62,645 nucleotides of DNA, taken from contig LNFB01000299.1 of assembly GCA_001464385.1 (NCBI GenBank), positions 1 through 62,645 on the forward strand, read 5' to 3'. Below, in pieces: positions 52,688 through 60,534 of the stretch (position 1 is the first letter of the stretch; every line of letters starts with the position of its first letter). The notes beneath the pieces were generated by a model. The model searched no databases. It was given only the letters and a program-made list of their open reading frames with translations, and was not told where the DNA came from. The translations under genes were made by a program, and so were the position numbers. The stretch is from Deltaproteobacteria bacterium Ga0077550 (GTDB lineage: Bacteria; Myxococcota_A; Polyangia; Nannocystales; Nannocystaceae).

Positions 52688-54337
52688 TCAGCGACGATCG
52701 AGATCCACGATCGTCTCGAGCTCGAGTCCCGACGCGCCGATCTCGAGGGTGCCGCGGACGCGTCGCGCCGCGTCGAGCACGGCCCAGGCCTGGACCCACT
52801 CGAGATCGTCGCGGGTGCGACGCTCGGGCACGAGCGCGCGGAGGCCCGCGAGATCGAGGCTCCACGTGACGAGCGTGTCGCCGTCGCGGGACGAATCATC
52901 GACGGCGCGCGCGACCGATCGACGCGCGCCGTCGCCGGCCGCGAGTCCCAGGGCACGGCGACCGCGGGCGACCCACGCTTCGCCGAGCCACGACCCGCCG
53001 GCGTTGCCCGCGACCTCCGCGAGCGGTGCCGCGTGGCCGCGGCGGCGCAATGGCCCGAGCGCGGCGCTCGGTGTCGTCGTGCGCAGCCACGCGAGGGGAT
53101 CGTCCATGCCGAGCACGACGACGCCCGAGGGACGACCGCGCGCGGCGTCCCAGTCGTGGAGCACCGCACTGGCGCCGCGGAGATCGGTGACCCACGTCGG
53201 CGGCGGATCGTCGGGGAGCCCGCGGGCGAGGTCCTCGCAGGCGGCGAGGCGATCGTCGTCGCGCCAGCGCTCGAGCATCGCCACCGCGGCGCCGACATCG
53301 ACGCCGACGCCGAGCGAGGCCAGGCCGAGGTCGCGATCGCCCCGGCGCTGACCCGGGACCGGCGCGACGATGCCCCGCAGGTCGTCGCGCAGGCCGTCAT
53401 CGAGCTCCCAGATCGTGGTCGCCACGATCGTCCGGGTGTCGATCTCGCGAAGGCCGGCCCAGAGACGAGGGGCGCGGGCGATCCACTGCCGCAGCGCGGG
53501 GGCGCACGTCGACTGCGGCACGTCGATGCCCCAGGCGCGGGTCACCGCGCGCTCGAGCGCGTCGCCCTCACCGGCGACGAGCTCGACGATGCGGGCCAGA
53601 TCGAGCATCGCGAGGCCGTGGGGGAGCAGTCGATGCGCGCGACGGGCGACGCGCAGCGCGTCCGACCGCGCGAAGGATCGCCGCGTCGACGCGACGCCGA
53701 GGGCGATCGGCAGCAGCTCGGCCTCGACCGCGCGCGGGTAGATCGTCACGACCAGCGCGTCGTCGACGATCGCGACCGCACCGGCGAACCCGTGGGATCG
53801 ATCGGAGGTGGTCCACACCGGGTGGCCCGCGATCGTGCGCACCTCGGACGTGCCGTCGGCGGCGTCGATGGTCTCGAGCAGGCGCGCGACCCGGTGCCCG
53901 TCGTCGAGCTCGAGCCGTAGCACCGGCGCGAGCCCGAGGCCGTAGAGCACCCAGCGGGGATTGGTCGCGAAGCCCAGCGCGCGCAGGCCCGCGGGGTTCA
54001 TGCGACCCCGGAGCTCGGCAGCGAGCGCCGCGAGCTCGGGGTCGTCGGTGCGCTCGTCGAGGGCGCGGGCCCACCCCGACAGCGTCGCGTCGCGCAGCCC
54101 TGCGAGGCGCTCGACATACGCGTCGGGCAGGGGCTCGGCGTTGAGCCATACGTACGGCGTGTCGACGGGGACGTGCGCGAGCATCTGGCTGGCCTCGGCG
54201 TCGAGGCCCGCCACGCGCGGCGCGACCTCGGGGGCGCGCGTGCGTCGGTCGTCGCGGTGCGCGTCGCAGGCGACGGTCGTGACCGCGGTGGCGACGACGA
54301 CGGCGAACGACCAGTGAGCCCACGGCGACACGCGCAT
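52688..54337 (-). CDS. lipoprotein of unknown function
   Basis: Protein of 549 aa with lipobox AVTTVAC. The mature part has a regular helix/strand pattern with MLAHVPVDTPYVWLNAEPLP near the start, LGFATNPRWVLYGLGLAPVLRLELDD, and EVRTIAGHPVWTTSD, then FAGAVAIVDDALVVTIYP. The layout of opening block and later strands resembles bacterial DUF3352-like surface proteins, in which a P-x-D-T/A-x-x-W/Y-x-x-x-E/D-x-L-P phrase also occurs near the start. The match is not strong enough to assign. No catalytic motif seen. TAGCCT ends 9 nt before the ATG. Confidence 0.75.
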   Translation of the reverse strand: MRVSPWAHWSFAVVVATAVTTVACDAHRDDRRTRAPEVAPRVAGLDAEASQMLAHVPVDTPYVWLNAEPLPDAYVERLAGLRDATLSGWARALDERTDDPELAALAAELRGRMNPAGLRALGFATNPRWVLYGLGLAPVLRLELDDGHRVARLLETIDAADGTSEVRTIAGHPVWTTSDRSHGFAGAVAIVDDALVVTIYPRAVEAELLPIALGVASTRRSFARSDALRVARRAHRLLPHGLAMLDLARIVELVAGEGDALERAVTRAWGIDVPQSTCAPALRQWIARAPRLWAGLREIDTRTIVATTIWELDDGLRDDLRGIVAPVPGQRRGDRDLGLASLGVGVDVGAAVAMLERWRDDDRLAACEDLARGLPDDPPPTWVTDLRGASAVLHDWDAARGRPSGVVVLGMDDPLAWLRTTTPSAALGPLRRRGHAAPLAEVAGNAGGSWLGEAWVARGRRALGLAAGDGARRSVARAVDDSSRDGDTLVTWSLDLAGLRALVPERRTRDDLEWVQAWAVLDAARRVRGTLEIGASGLELETIVDLDRR

Positions 54338-54346
54338 GCGAGCGCG

Positions 54347-54352
54347 AGGCTA
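54347..54352 (-). promoter_or_regulatory. -10-like TAGCCT, 9 nt from ATG
   Basis: Minus-strand TAGCCT, then 9 nt, then ATG 54337. Confidence 0.5.
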
Positions 54353-54396
54353 GCAGGGCGTCCGTGGAGCAAGCCCGCGACGGCGGCGTCGAGCGG

Positions 54397-55491
54397 TCAT
54401 CCAGCCGGGAACACCAACGGCGCGCACGTCGACACCCCGGCACCGACCACACCGTCGGGCCCGTCGTCCACGGCCAGGACCGTGGTGTTGGTGAGGATGT
54501 CGTAGTCGTAGACCTTGGTCGGGCCATATTCGTTGGAGATGAAGATCCAGAAGCGACCGCCCCAGTGGGCGAACGCGAAGCCCCCGGAGGAGATCCCGAG
54601 CGCCTCGACCTCGGGGACTTCGAAGTTGGAGAGTGCGGCTCCCGTCTGTTTGTCGACTTCACCCAGGTGCACGGTCGGGTAACAGATATCATCGGCCGTG
54701 CAGGGGTGATCCCACTGCGGCGTCCAGTTCATGATGAGGTTGAACAGGCGGCCCTCGCCGGTCCCAGTGAGCTCGACACCGCTGAAGGCGGTGCCCTCGG
54801 CGGGGCCGAACTCGTAGTAGCGGCCCAGCGCGCCCATCCCCGCCAGCTCGTGCAGGTACGTCCCGACGTCGACGAATCGGAGCACCTCGATCGCGCTGCC
54901 CTCGGCCTCGCTGACGAAGGCCATGCCCAGCGGCGAGCCCCAGTTCTCCGCGGTCGGGAGTTGCCCGACGTCGGTCTCGCACGCGCCGGTGTCGAGGTCG
55001 ACGCGATCCAGCCGCTTGTAGAATGGATCGCCGGCGCCGTTCGCAGGCGCGCCCCACTCGATCCACGCGCCGCGCTGACGATCGACGGCCATCGACGACA
55101 CGCTCCAGTCCACCGTGTCGGGACAAGCGACGGCGGCGAGCACGGGTGCGAAGCTCAGGCTCTCGGGATCGAAGCTGAGGATCTGCGCGGGCGTGGTGTG
55201 GGTCAGCACGTAGATCGGGCTGCCCTCGTCCTCGCACTCGACTTCGGGGAGCTCACCACCGGTGGCCCCGAGATCGAACTTCGCGCCGGATCCGGTGTCG
55301 TCGGCCGCGTCCGCGGTCTCGCCCGCCGATGCCTCGGCGCCGATGCTCTCGCCGTCGCCGGCTCCATCGGTGTCGGTCGTGTTGTCGCCCTCGCCACCCG
55401 AGAGCAGCCCGACCGAGCCGGGGTTGGTGGTGCATGCGGGGCCCAGAACACCCAGGGCGACGAAGAGGGTCCGGAGCGAGGCGGTCGTCAT
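54397..55491 (-). CDS. lipoprotein of unknown function at the end of the sigma-factor operon
   Basis: Protein of 364 aa with a signal ending VALGVLGPAC and an Asp/Gly/Ala linker. The folded part starts SPIYVLTHTTPAQILSFDPESLSFAPV and continues with short strands plus AVDRQRGAWIEWG, AFVSEAEGSAIEVLRF, FSGVELTGTGEGRLFNLI and FAFAHWGGRFWIFISNEYGPTKVYDYD. This is the phrase pattern of an irregular beta-propeller. It follows the anti-sigma-like gene by 29 bp on the same strand, so it may be a product or sensor of that regulon. Confidence 0.78.
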   Translation of the reverse strand: MTTASLRTLFVALGVLGPACTTNPGSVGLLSGGEGDNTTDTDGAGDGESIGAEASAGETADAADDTGSGAKFDLGATGGELPEVECEDEGSPIYVLTHTTPAQILSFDPESLSFAPVLAAVACPDTVDWSVSSMAVDRQRGAWIEWGAPANGAGDPFYKRLDRVDLDTGACETDVGQLPTAENWGSPLGMAFVSEAEGSAIEVLRFVDVGTYLHELAGMGALGRYYEFGPAEGTAFSGVELTGTGEGRLFNLIMNWTPQWDHPCTADDICYPTVHLGEVDKQTGAALSNFEVPEVEALGISSGGFAFAHWGGRFWIFISNEYGPTKVYDYDILTNTTVLAVDDGPDGVVGAGVSTCAPLVFPAG

Positions 55492-55520
55492 GTCGGGTCG
55501 ATGTCCAGACGCGGTGCGGT

Positions 55521-56255
55521 TCAGCGATCGATCTTGCTCGCCGTCGCGGCCTCGTCGCAGCTCGCGACGAGTCCCGCTTCGAAGCTCGATCCCGGGTAGA
55601 GGCGGCGGAAGCCCGCGGCCTTGGACTTCGCCGCGTCGACGCGACCGAGCACGCACAGCGCCATGACCTCGGTGGCGCTGCGCTCCTCGGCGAAGGCGCT
55701 CCGCGGGTAGCGGCGTCGATGGCGACCGGCGAGATCGAGCGCGCGCTGGGCCTCGCCCCCACGCAGTGCGGTGCGGGTCGCGCGGAGCAGCTCGAGTTCG
55801 GCCGCGAGCGATGGGGCCTCGGGCGCGGGTGTGCGAGCACGCCGAGGCGCGGGCGTCGATGCGACGGTCTTCGGCTGCGTCGCGGTGGTCACGGTCGGGA
55901 TGGCGGCCCCTGGGAGTACCTCGGGCTCGCGGGGTGGCTCGGCGACGATCGATGTCGGCCGCAGGTCGATCGACCGCAGGAAGATCGCCGGCATGGGTCC
56001 CGGCGGCGGACCACTCGACGCACCCAAGAGTTCCACCACAACCGCGGACCCGGCCGCCACCGCGGCGATGCCGACGACGATCGCGAACCGGAGTCCGAAC
56101 GCCAGCTTCGGTGCGCCAGCGAGCGTGGGTCCGTCGCCCGCGCGCACGCGTGCGTCGAGCGTGCGCCACGCGTGGTCGACGGCGGCCGCGCTCGGCGTCT
56201 GGACCTGGACGTAGGCGCTGATGAGCTCCCGCACCGAAGGATCGTCGTCGGTCAT
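55521..56255 (-). CDS. membrane partner of the sigma factor (anti-sigma-like)
   Basis: Protein of 244 aa. Residues 1-50 are cytosolic (DPSVRELISAYVQVQTPSAAAVDHAWRTLDARV), then a transmembrane helix (about 53-77), a Pro/Ala-rich linker, and a periplasmic helical region: LAAELELLRATRTALRGGEAQRALDLAGRHRRRYPRSAFAEERSATEVMALC ... FRRLYPGSSFEAGLVASC. The last part looks like tandem helical repeats of the TPR type. It overlaps the sigma gene by 4 bp (ATGA). The arrangement matches myxobacterial sigma/membrane-protein pairs in which the second gene controls the sigma factor. Confidence 0.8.
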   Translation of the reverse strand: MTDDDPSVRELISAYVQVQTPSAAAVDHAWRTLDARVRAGDGPTLAGAPKLAFGLRFAIVVGIAAVAAGSAVVVELLGASSGPPPGPMPAIFLRSIDLRPTSIVAEPPREPEVLPGAAIPTVTTATQPKTVASTPAPRRARTPAPEAPSLAAELELLRATRTALRGGEAQRALDLAGRHRRRYPRSAFAEERSATEVMALCVLGRVDAAKSKAAGFRRLYPGSSFEAGLVASCDEAATASKIDR

Positions 56256-56830
56256 CGTTCACCTCGCATGGCGTTGTGTCGCTGCTGCACGAATCGCGCG
56301 AGGCGTTCCCGGGCGATGCGTAGTCGCGCGTGGACGCGGCCGGGTGGGAGTTCGAGCATCCGCGCGACCTCGGGGCCGTCGAGCCCCTCGATCTCGACCA
56401 GGATGAACACGAGCCGCTGCGGCTCGGGCAGTCGGTCGAGGAAGGCCTGCATCACGCCGGCGGCCTCGATGCGCTCGGTGGCTTGCTCGACGGCCGGGAA
56501 GGGGGCGGGCGGCTCGGCGTGCACGCGGCGGGCCTCGTGCCGCGCTTGGCCGCGTCGGGCATTGGCGCAGAGGCGCCGTGTGATCCCGAACAGCCACGGA
56601 CGGATGCCAGAGGGATCACCGAGTTGCTCGCGACGGCGGTGGGCGGTGAGAAAGACGTCCTGGGCGATGTCCTCGGCCCCCGCGCCCGCGCCCAGCGCCC
56701 GCGACCAGCGGACCACGGCCGCGTAGTGACCCCGGAACACCGCCTCGAACCATGGCGCAGTCGCGCAGCCGTCCTCGGGGGTCGGCGCCGCAGGGGGCTC
56801 GGGGATCGGCGCGATCGCAGCCACCGCCAT
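56252..56830 (-). CDS. ECF-type RNA polymerase sigma factor
   Basis: Protein of 192 aa. Region 2: AVFRGHYAAVVRWSRALGAGAGAEDIAQDVFLTAHRRREQL and WLFGITRRLCANARR; region 4: VMQAFLDRLPEPQRLVFILVEIEGLDGPEVARMLELPPGRVHARLRIARERLARFV. Both are complete, so it should direct RNA polymerase to its own regulon. Translationally coupled to the membrane partner. The upstream gene (56879-57853) is on the same strand, 48 bp away. I could not identify its own target promoter sequences in the window. Confidence 0.93.
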   Translation of the reverse strand: MAVAAIAPIPEPPAAPTPEDGCATAPWFEAVFRGHYAAVVRWSRALGAGAGAEDIAQDVFLTAHRRREQLGDPSGIRPWLFGITRRLCANARRGQARHEARRVHAEPPAPFPAVEQATERIEAAGVMQAFLDRLPEPQRLVFILVEIEGLDGPEVARMLELPPGRVHARLRIARERLARFVQQRHNAMRGER

Positions 56831-56878
56831 GACGATCCCATGTCCACCGCCGGTACGGCCCGGTGAACGAAGTTGGGG

Positions 56879-57853
56879 TCACAGCCGCAGGGAGGGGCCG
56901 GCGGTCACGCGGAGGGCTGCGGGCCCCACCGTATGCACCGTCCCAAGGTCGTCGATCGCGAATCGCGGTCGAACGATCCCGAGGACCGCGTCGACCGCGA
57001 TCCACATCGCCCCCCGCCGACCGATCCGCCACACGAGCTCCTGTCCGATCACGGCGGCTAGCATGGCCCGTCGTGAGGTCCGCGGCCGCTCGAGCCCTAC
57101 GCCGGTGCCCTGCATCGCCCCGGCCTCGAACTGCGCGCAGCTCGGGAACTCGAGGCGCCGCAGCCGTGGCACGAAGCACGTCCGGAGCGAGGCGACGCCC
57201 GAGCTCACCGTGATGCCGGACGAGCCGAACGGCCGAAGCGTCCGCGGGGCGAGGAACCGGCCGCCGAGCTCGACGCGGAACCTGCGGCCCACCAGCGCTG
57301 CCCCCAGCATCGGGCCCGCGGCGATCCGCGGCGCGGCGCCGAGTTCGATCGCGGCGCCTACGCGCAGCTCGGCGAAGTAGCGCCGCGCTCGAGGTCGCGA
57401 GGTCGTCGTCGGTCGCGGTGGGGTCGCGGCGGGGGTCGGGGTCGGGGCCGACGCGGCCACGACGGGCTCCTGCGGCGGCGGTACGCGTTGGCCCATGCGC
57501 AGCGGATCGAGCGCGACGGCGATGATCAGCGCGGCGGCGTCGCGCAGATCGTCGCAACGCGCCGCGTGCACGGTGCGCTCGACCGTGCCTTCGGGCAGAT
57601 CCACCGCGATCGACAGCGACCAGTCAGCGCCGCGCCCGCGCACCCTCCCTCGGATCGCCACCGTTTCGATCGCGTCGCCGAACGCGTCGCGTCCGAGATA
57701 GGCGCCGATGCGGCCGCGCACCTCGGCCTCGCCCGGACAACTGGTTGGCGCGCCCCAGTCGATCGCGAGGCGCGACGCGACGTCATGCGGCGACGCGACG
57801 TCATGCGGCGACGTGGGGGCGAGCGCGAGCAGCAGGGCAAGGGCGCCAGACAT
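56879..57853 (-). CDS. exported protein, probable outer-membrane beta-barrel
   Basis: Protein of 324 aa with a short signal (SGALALLLALAP), then a direct repeat SPHDVAS, SPHDVAS encoded by an 18-bp tandem duplication (57770-57812 region). The N-terminal domain (about 30-120) has DWGAPTSCPGEAEVRGRIGAYLG and a Cys pair, followed by a Pro/Thr linker, then Gly- and aromatic-rich strands alternating in polarity (ELRVGAAIELGAAPRIAAGPMLGAAL, RFRVELGGRFLAP, ELVWRIGRRGAMWIAVDAVLG). It ends with a strand in PSLRL. The pattern matches small outer-membrane barrels of myxobacteria that accompany sigma factors. A GGGGAGG ribosome-binding site lies about 20 nt before the ATG, and TACAGT further upstream is a possible -10. 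Confidence 0.72.
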   Translation of the reverse strand: MSGALALLLALAPTSPHDVASPHDVASRLAIDWGAPTSCPGEAEVRGRIGAYLGRDAFGDAIETVAIRGRVRGRGADWSLSIAVDLPEGTVERTVHAARCDDLRDAAALIIAVALDPLRMGQRVPPPQEPVVAASAPTPTPAATPPRPTTTSRPRARRYFAELRVGAAIELGAAPRIAAGPMLGAALVGRRFRVELGGRFLAPRTLRPFGSSGITVSSGVASLRTCFVPRLRRLEFPSCAQFEAGAMQGTGVGLERPRTSRRAMLAAVIGQELVWRIGRRGAMWIAVDAVLGIVRPRFAIDDLGTVHTVGPAALRVTAGPSLRL

Positions 57854-57919
57854 CGTGTTGGGGTGGTCGCCTCCCCGCGATCGCGGGGCAGCGCGCGGAC
57901 TGTAGCTCGCGGTCCGCCG

Positions 57920-60304
57920 CTACACCGCGGCGATCGCCCAAGGGCGCCTTCGGCGACGCCGCAGCGCGCAGAGCAGCACCACCGTGGACAGCGTGCCGAG
58001 CGTCGAGTGTCGGGCGGGCGTGCACCCACACCCCGCGGCGTCCTCCGTCTCACCGAAGGATGTCGGCAGCGCCTCGCTGTCCGCACCGCTCGATCCCGGC
58101 GCGCCGGATTCATCGCCGCCACCGCCGTCGCTCGAGTCGTCGCCGCGCGTGTCGCCGCCGCTGCCCGTGCCCGCGTCGCAGCCCTCGTCGATCTCGCCGT
58201 CGCAGTCGTCGTCGACGCCGTCGTCGCAGCGCTCGTCGACGAAGCAGCGCGGCGCTGCGCTGCCCATGCGCAGGGTCTCGTAGTACTGCGGCGCGTCCCA
58301 GCCGGAGGCGTCGCTCCAGGCTGGGCCGGCGATCGGCTCCGCCGCGAACCCGGTGCCGAGCGAGATCCAGCACGACACGCCGTCCGCACTGCGTCCGCAC
58401 AGATCGGCCTTGCCGTCGCCGTCGACGTCGGCGAGCCGCAGCGTCGAGAACTGGCGGATCGAGCTCCAGCCGTGGTCGTCGTCGAGCGCGGGGCCCTCGA
58501 ACGCGGGCCCGAACGCGCCGTCCTCGAAGGCCGCGCAGCGGATCCCCGCGTTGGCCCGCGCGCACACGTCGGCGTCGCCGTCCGCGTCGAGATCGCCGAC
58601 GCGCAGCGTCGAGTAGTTGGCGTAGTCCCACCACCCCGACTCGTCGGACCACGCGGGGCCCTCGAGCGCCTCGCCGAACCCATCGCCGGTGGACAGGTGG
58701 CAGCGCAGGCCCGCAGCCGCGCGCGCGCAGAGATCGGCCCGCCGATCGCCGTCGAGATCGAACAGCCGGATCGTGCTCCAGTACTCCACGCGACCCCAGC
58801 CCGCGTCGTCCGACCACGTCGGGCCCGCGATCGCGGCCCCGAAGCCCGTCGCGGTCGCGCGCCAGCAGGCGACGCCGTCGCTGCGCCGCGCGCAGACGTC
58901 CGCGCGCCCGTCCGCGTCGAGGTCCCCGGTGCGGATCGTGCCGTACTGCGACGCGCCCTCGAAGCCCGCGTCCGCGGCGAGCTCCGCGATCGTCCACGGC
59001 TCGGCGTCGAACCCTGTGCCCGTCGATCGCCAGCACGACAGCCCCACGTCGGTGGCCGCGCAGAGATCGTCGCGGCCGTCGCCGTCGACATCGGCCATGC
59101 GCAGCGTGGACCACCGCGCGGGATCGGCGAAGCCCGACGCGTCGTCGAGGGCCGGGCCGTCCACCGTGTCGGCGAGCACGCCGGTCGTCGAGGTCCGGCA
59201 AAGCACACCGTCGTTCGCCCGCGCGCACAGATCGGCCTTGCCATCGCCGTCGAGGTCGCCGGTGCGCAGCGTCGCGTAGTTCGACGGATCGTCCCAACCG
59301 AGGTCGTCCGACCACTCGGGCCCGACGACGTCGGTCGCGAACCCATCGGCCGCGAGCCGACAGCGGATGCCCGCGCCCGCGCGCGCGCAGAGATCTGCCT
59401 TGCCGTCGCCGTCGAGGTCCGAGGTCGTGTTCGCGCCGATGGCGTCCGCGTGCAACCCCGCCTCCTCGTAGCTGCGATCGCACGAGCCCGGCTCGCCGTC
59501 GCCGGTCGCGAAGACGCCGAGGTGGTTGGCGACCACGCGCTGGGCCCCGTCGGACGGGTCGTTGAGCACGCCGTCGCCGGTCATCCACATCGTGCTCGAG
59601 CCGCCGCCGTCGAGGTTGCTCGCGTCGTGGGCCCCGAGTTCGGCCATCAGCGCGGCGAGCTCGGTGCAGGTCATCCCCACACTGGTGTTCGTGCGGCCGT
59701 CGACCACCGCGAGGATGAGCGTGCGGCCGTCCTCCGACAGGCCCGCGGCGGTGCGCGGGTGCCTCGTCGTGCACAGATCGCCCTCGTTCGCCGGGTAGAG
59801 CACGCCGTCGTCGACGAGCGGACGCCGACCCGAGACCACCTCGCGCATCCACGCCTGCGGTGGATCGAGCACGGGCGCGGGCGGCCACACCTCGGCGCGG
59901 CCGCGACCGAACGCGACGAAGCCGCTGCCGTTGGTGTCCGCGGTGTCGCCCCAGCGCTCGCCGCCACCGACCGCGAGGCCCGAGGTCGAGTAGTCCTCGT
60001 AGGAGAAGAAGTCGCCGTTGACCGCGAGGTCGGCCCCGACGGCGCCGGCGAACGAGGAGACGGTGCGCTGGCGCTCGGAGGACTTCGTCGCGCGGACGGC
60101 GACGCCGTCGTGGCAGAGATCGATCTGCACCGCGACGATGCGCCACGGCGTTCCGGTCGTGCGGCGCAGCATCCGGACGCCGGGCAGGGGATCCGTCCAG
60201 GTGTCGGCGGCGCGCGCGGGGCTCGGGTGCAGCGCGATGGCGGTCGCGACCACGGTCGAAACCATGGAGATCGACGCCCCTGCGAGCACGGTGCCCCACC
60301 GCAT
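57920..60304 (-). CDS. phosphodiester glycosidase with seven-repeat propeller, MopE-like motif and MYXO-CTERM
   Basis: Protein of 794 aa, signal peptide ending ARA (about 32). Residues about 45-265 are a NAGPA/DUF2233-type domain (VQIDLCHDGVAVRA, LAVNGDFFSYED, LILAVVDGRTNTSVGMTCTELAALMAELGAHDASNLDGGGSSTMW), the fold that hydrolyses sugar-1-phosphodiesters. Residues about 285-680 contain seven repeats of 55-56 aa, each opening D-[LV]-D-x-D-x-x-x-D-[LV]-C and ending with a [YF]-x-T-[LI]-R motif: FG-GAP/VCBS-type calcium loops, predicted to close a seven-bladed propeller. A short DERCDDGVDDDCDGEIDEGCD motif follows, then a linker and the tail GCGC + hydrophobic + RRRRRR. TACGGT ends 6 nt before the ATG. 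Confidence 0.9.
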   Translation of the reverse strand: MRWGTVLAGASISMVSTVVATAIALHPSPARAADTWTDPLPGVRMLRRTTGTPWRIVAVQIDLCHDGVAVRATKSSERQRTVSSFAGAVGADLAVNGDFFSYEDYSTSGLAVGGGERWGDTADTNGSGFVAFGRGRAEVWPPAPVLDPPQAWMREVVSGRRPLVDDGVLYPANEGDLCTTRHPRTAAGLSEDGRTLILAVVDGRTNTSVGMTCTELAALMAELGAHDASNLDGGGSSTMWMTGDGVLNDPSDGAQRVVANHLGVFATGDGEPGSCDRSYEEAGLHADAIGANTTSDLDGDGKADLCARAGAGIRCRLAADGFATDVVGPEWSDDLGWDDPSNYATLRTGDLDGDGKADLCARANDGVLCRTSTTGVLADTVDGPALDDASGFADPARWSTLRMADVDGDGRDDLCAATDVGLSCWRSTGTGFDAEPWTIAELAADAGFEGASQYGTIRTGDLDADGRADVCARRSDGVACWRATATGFGAAIAGPTWSDDAGWGRVEYWSTIRLFDLDGDRRADLCARAAAGLRCHLSTGDGFGEALEGPAWSDESGWWDYANYSTLRVGDLDADGDADVCARANAGIRCAAFEDGAFGPAFEGPALDDDHGWSSIRQFSTLRLADVDGDGKADLCGRSADGVSCWISLGTGFAAEPIAGPAWSDASGWDAPQYYETLRMGSAAPRCFVDERCDDGVDDDCDGEIDEGCDAGTGSGGDTRGDDSSDGGGGDESGAPGSSGADSEALPTSFGETEDAAGCGCTPARHSTLGTLSTVVLLCALRRRRRRPWAIAAV

Positions 60305-60310
60305 GGGGAC

Positions 60311-60316
60311 ACCGTA
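60311..60316 (-). promoter_or_regulatory. -10-like TACGGT, 6 nt from ATG
   Basis: Minus-strand TACGGT, then 6 nt, then ATG 60304 of the phosphodiester glycosidase gene. The rest of 60305-60534 holds no gene that I can see. Confidence 0.45.
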
Positions 60317-60534
60317 GGCGCAAAGGCGGCGGCGCGCCCATCCAGCGAATCGCGTAGGGGCGTGGGGAAGCGGTCATGTCGTGGGCCCAGGCGCAGCTGC
60401 GCGCGGGCGGGTTCGGGGGCGCTACGTAACTCCGGAAGGCCGTCGATGGCCACGCGCGGCGCAATCGTCCCCGCGCGCGTCAGGATCCGTGGCCTCGCCG
60501 TGGAGGTCTGCTGGAGGCGCGCCGCGCCCCTGAG

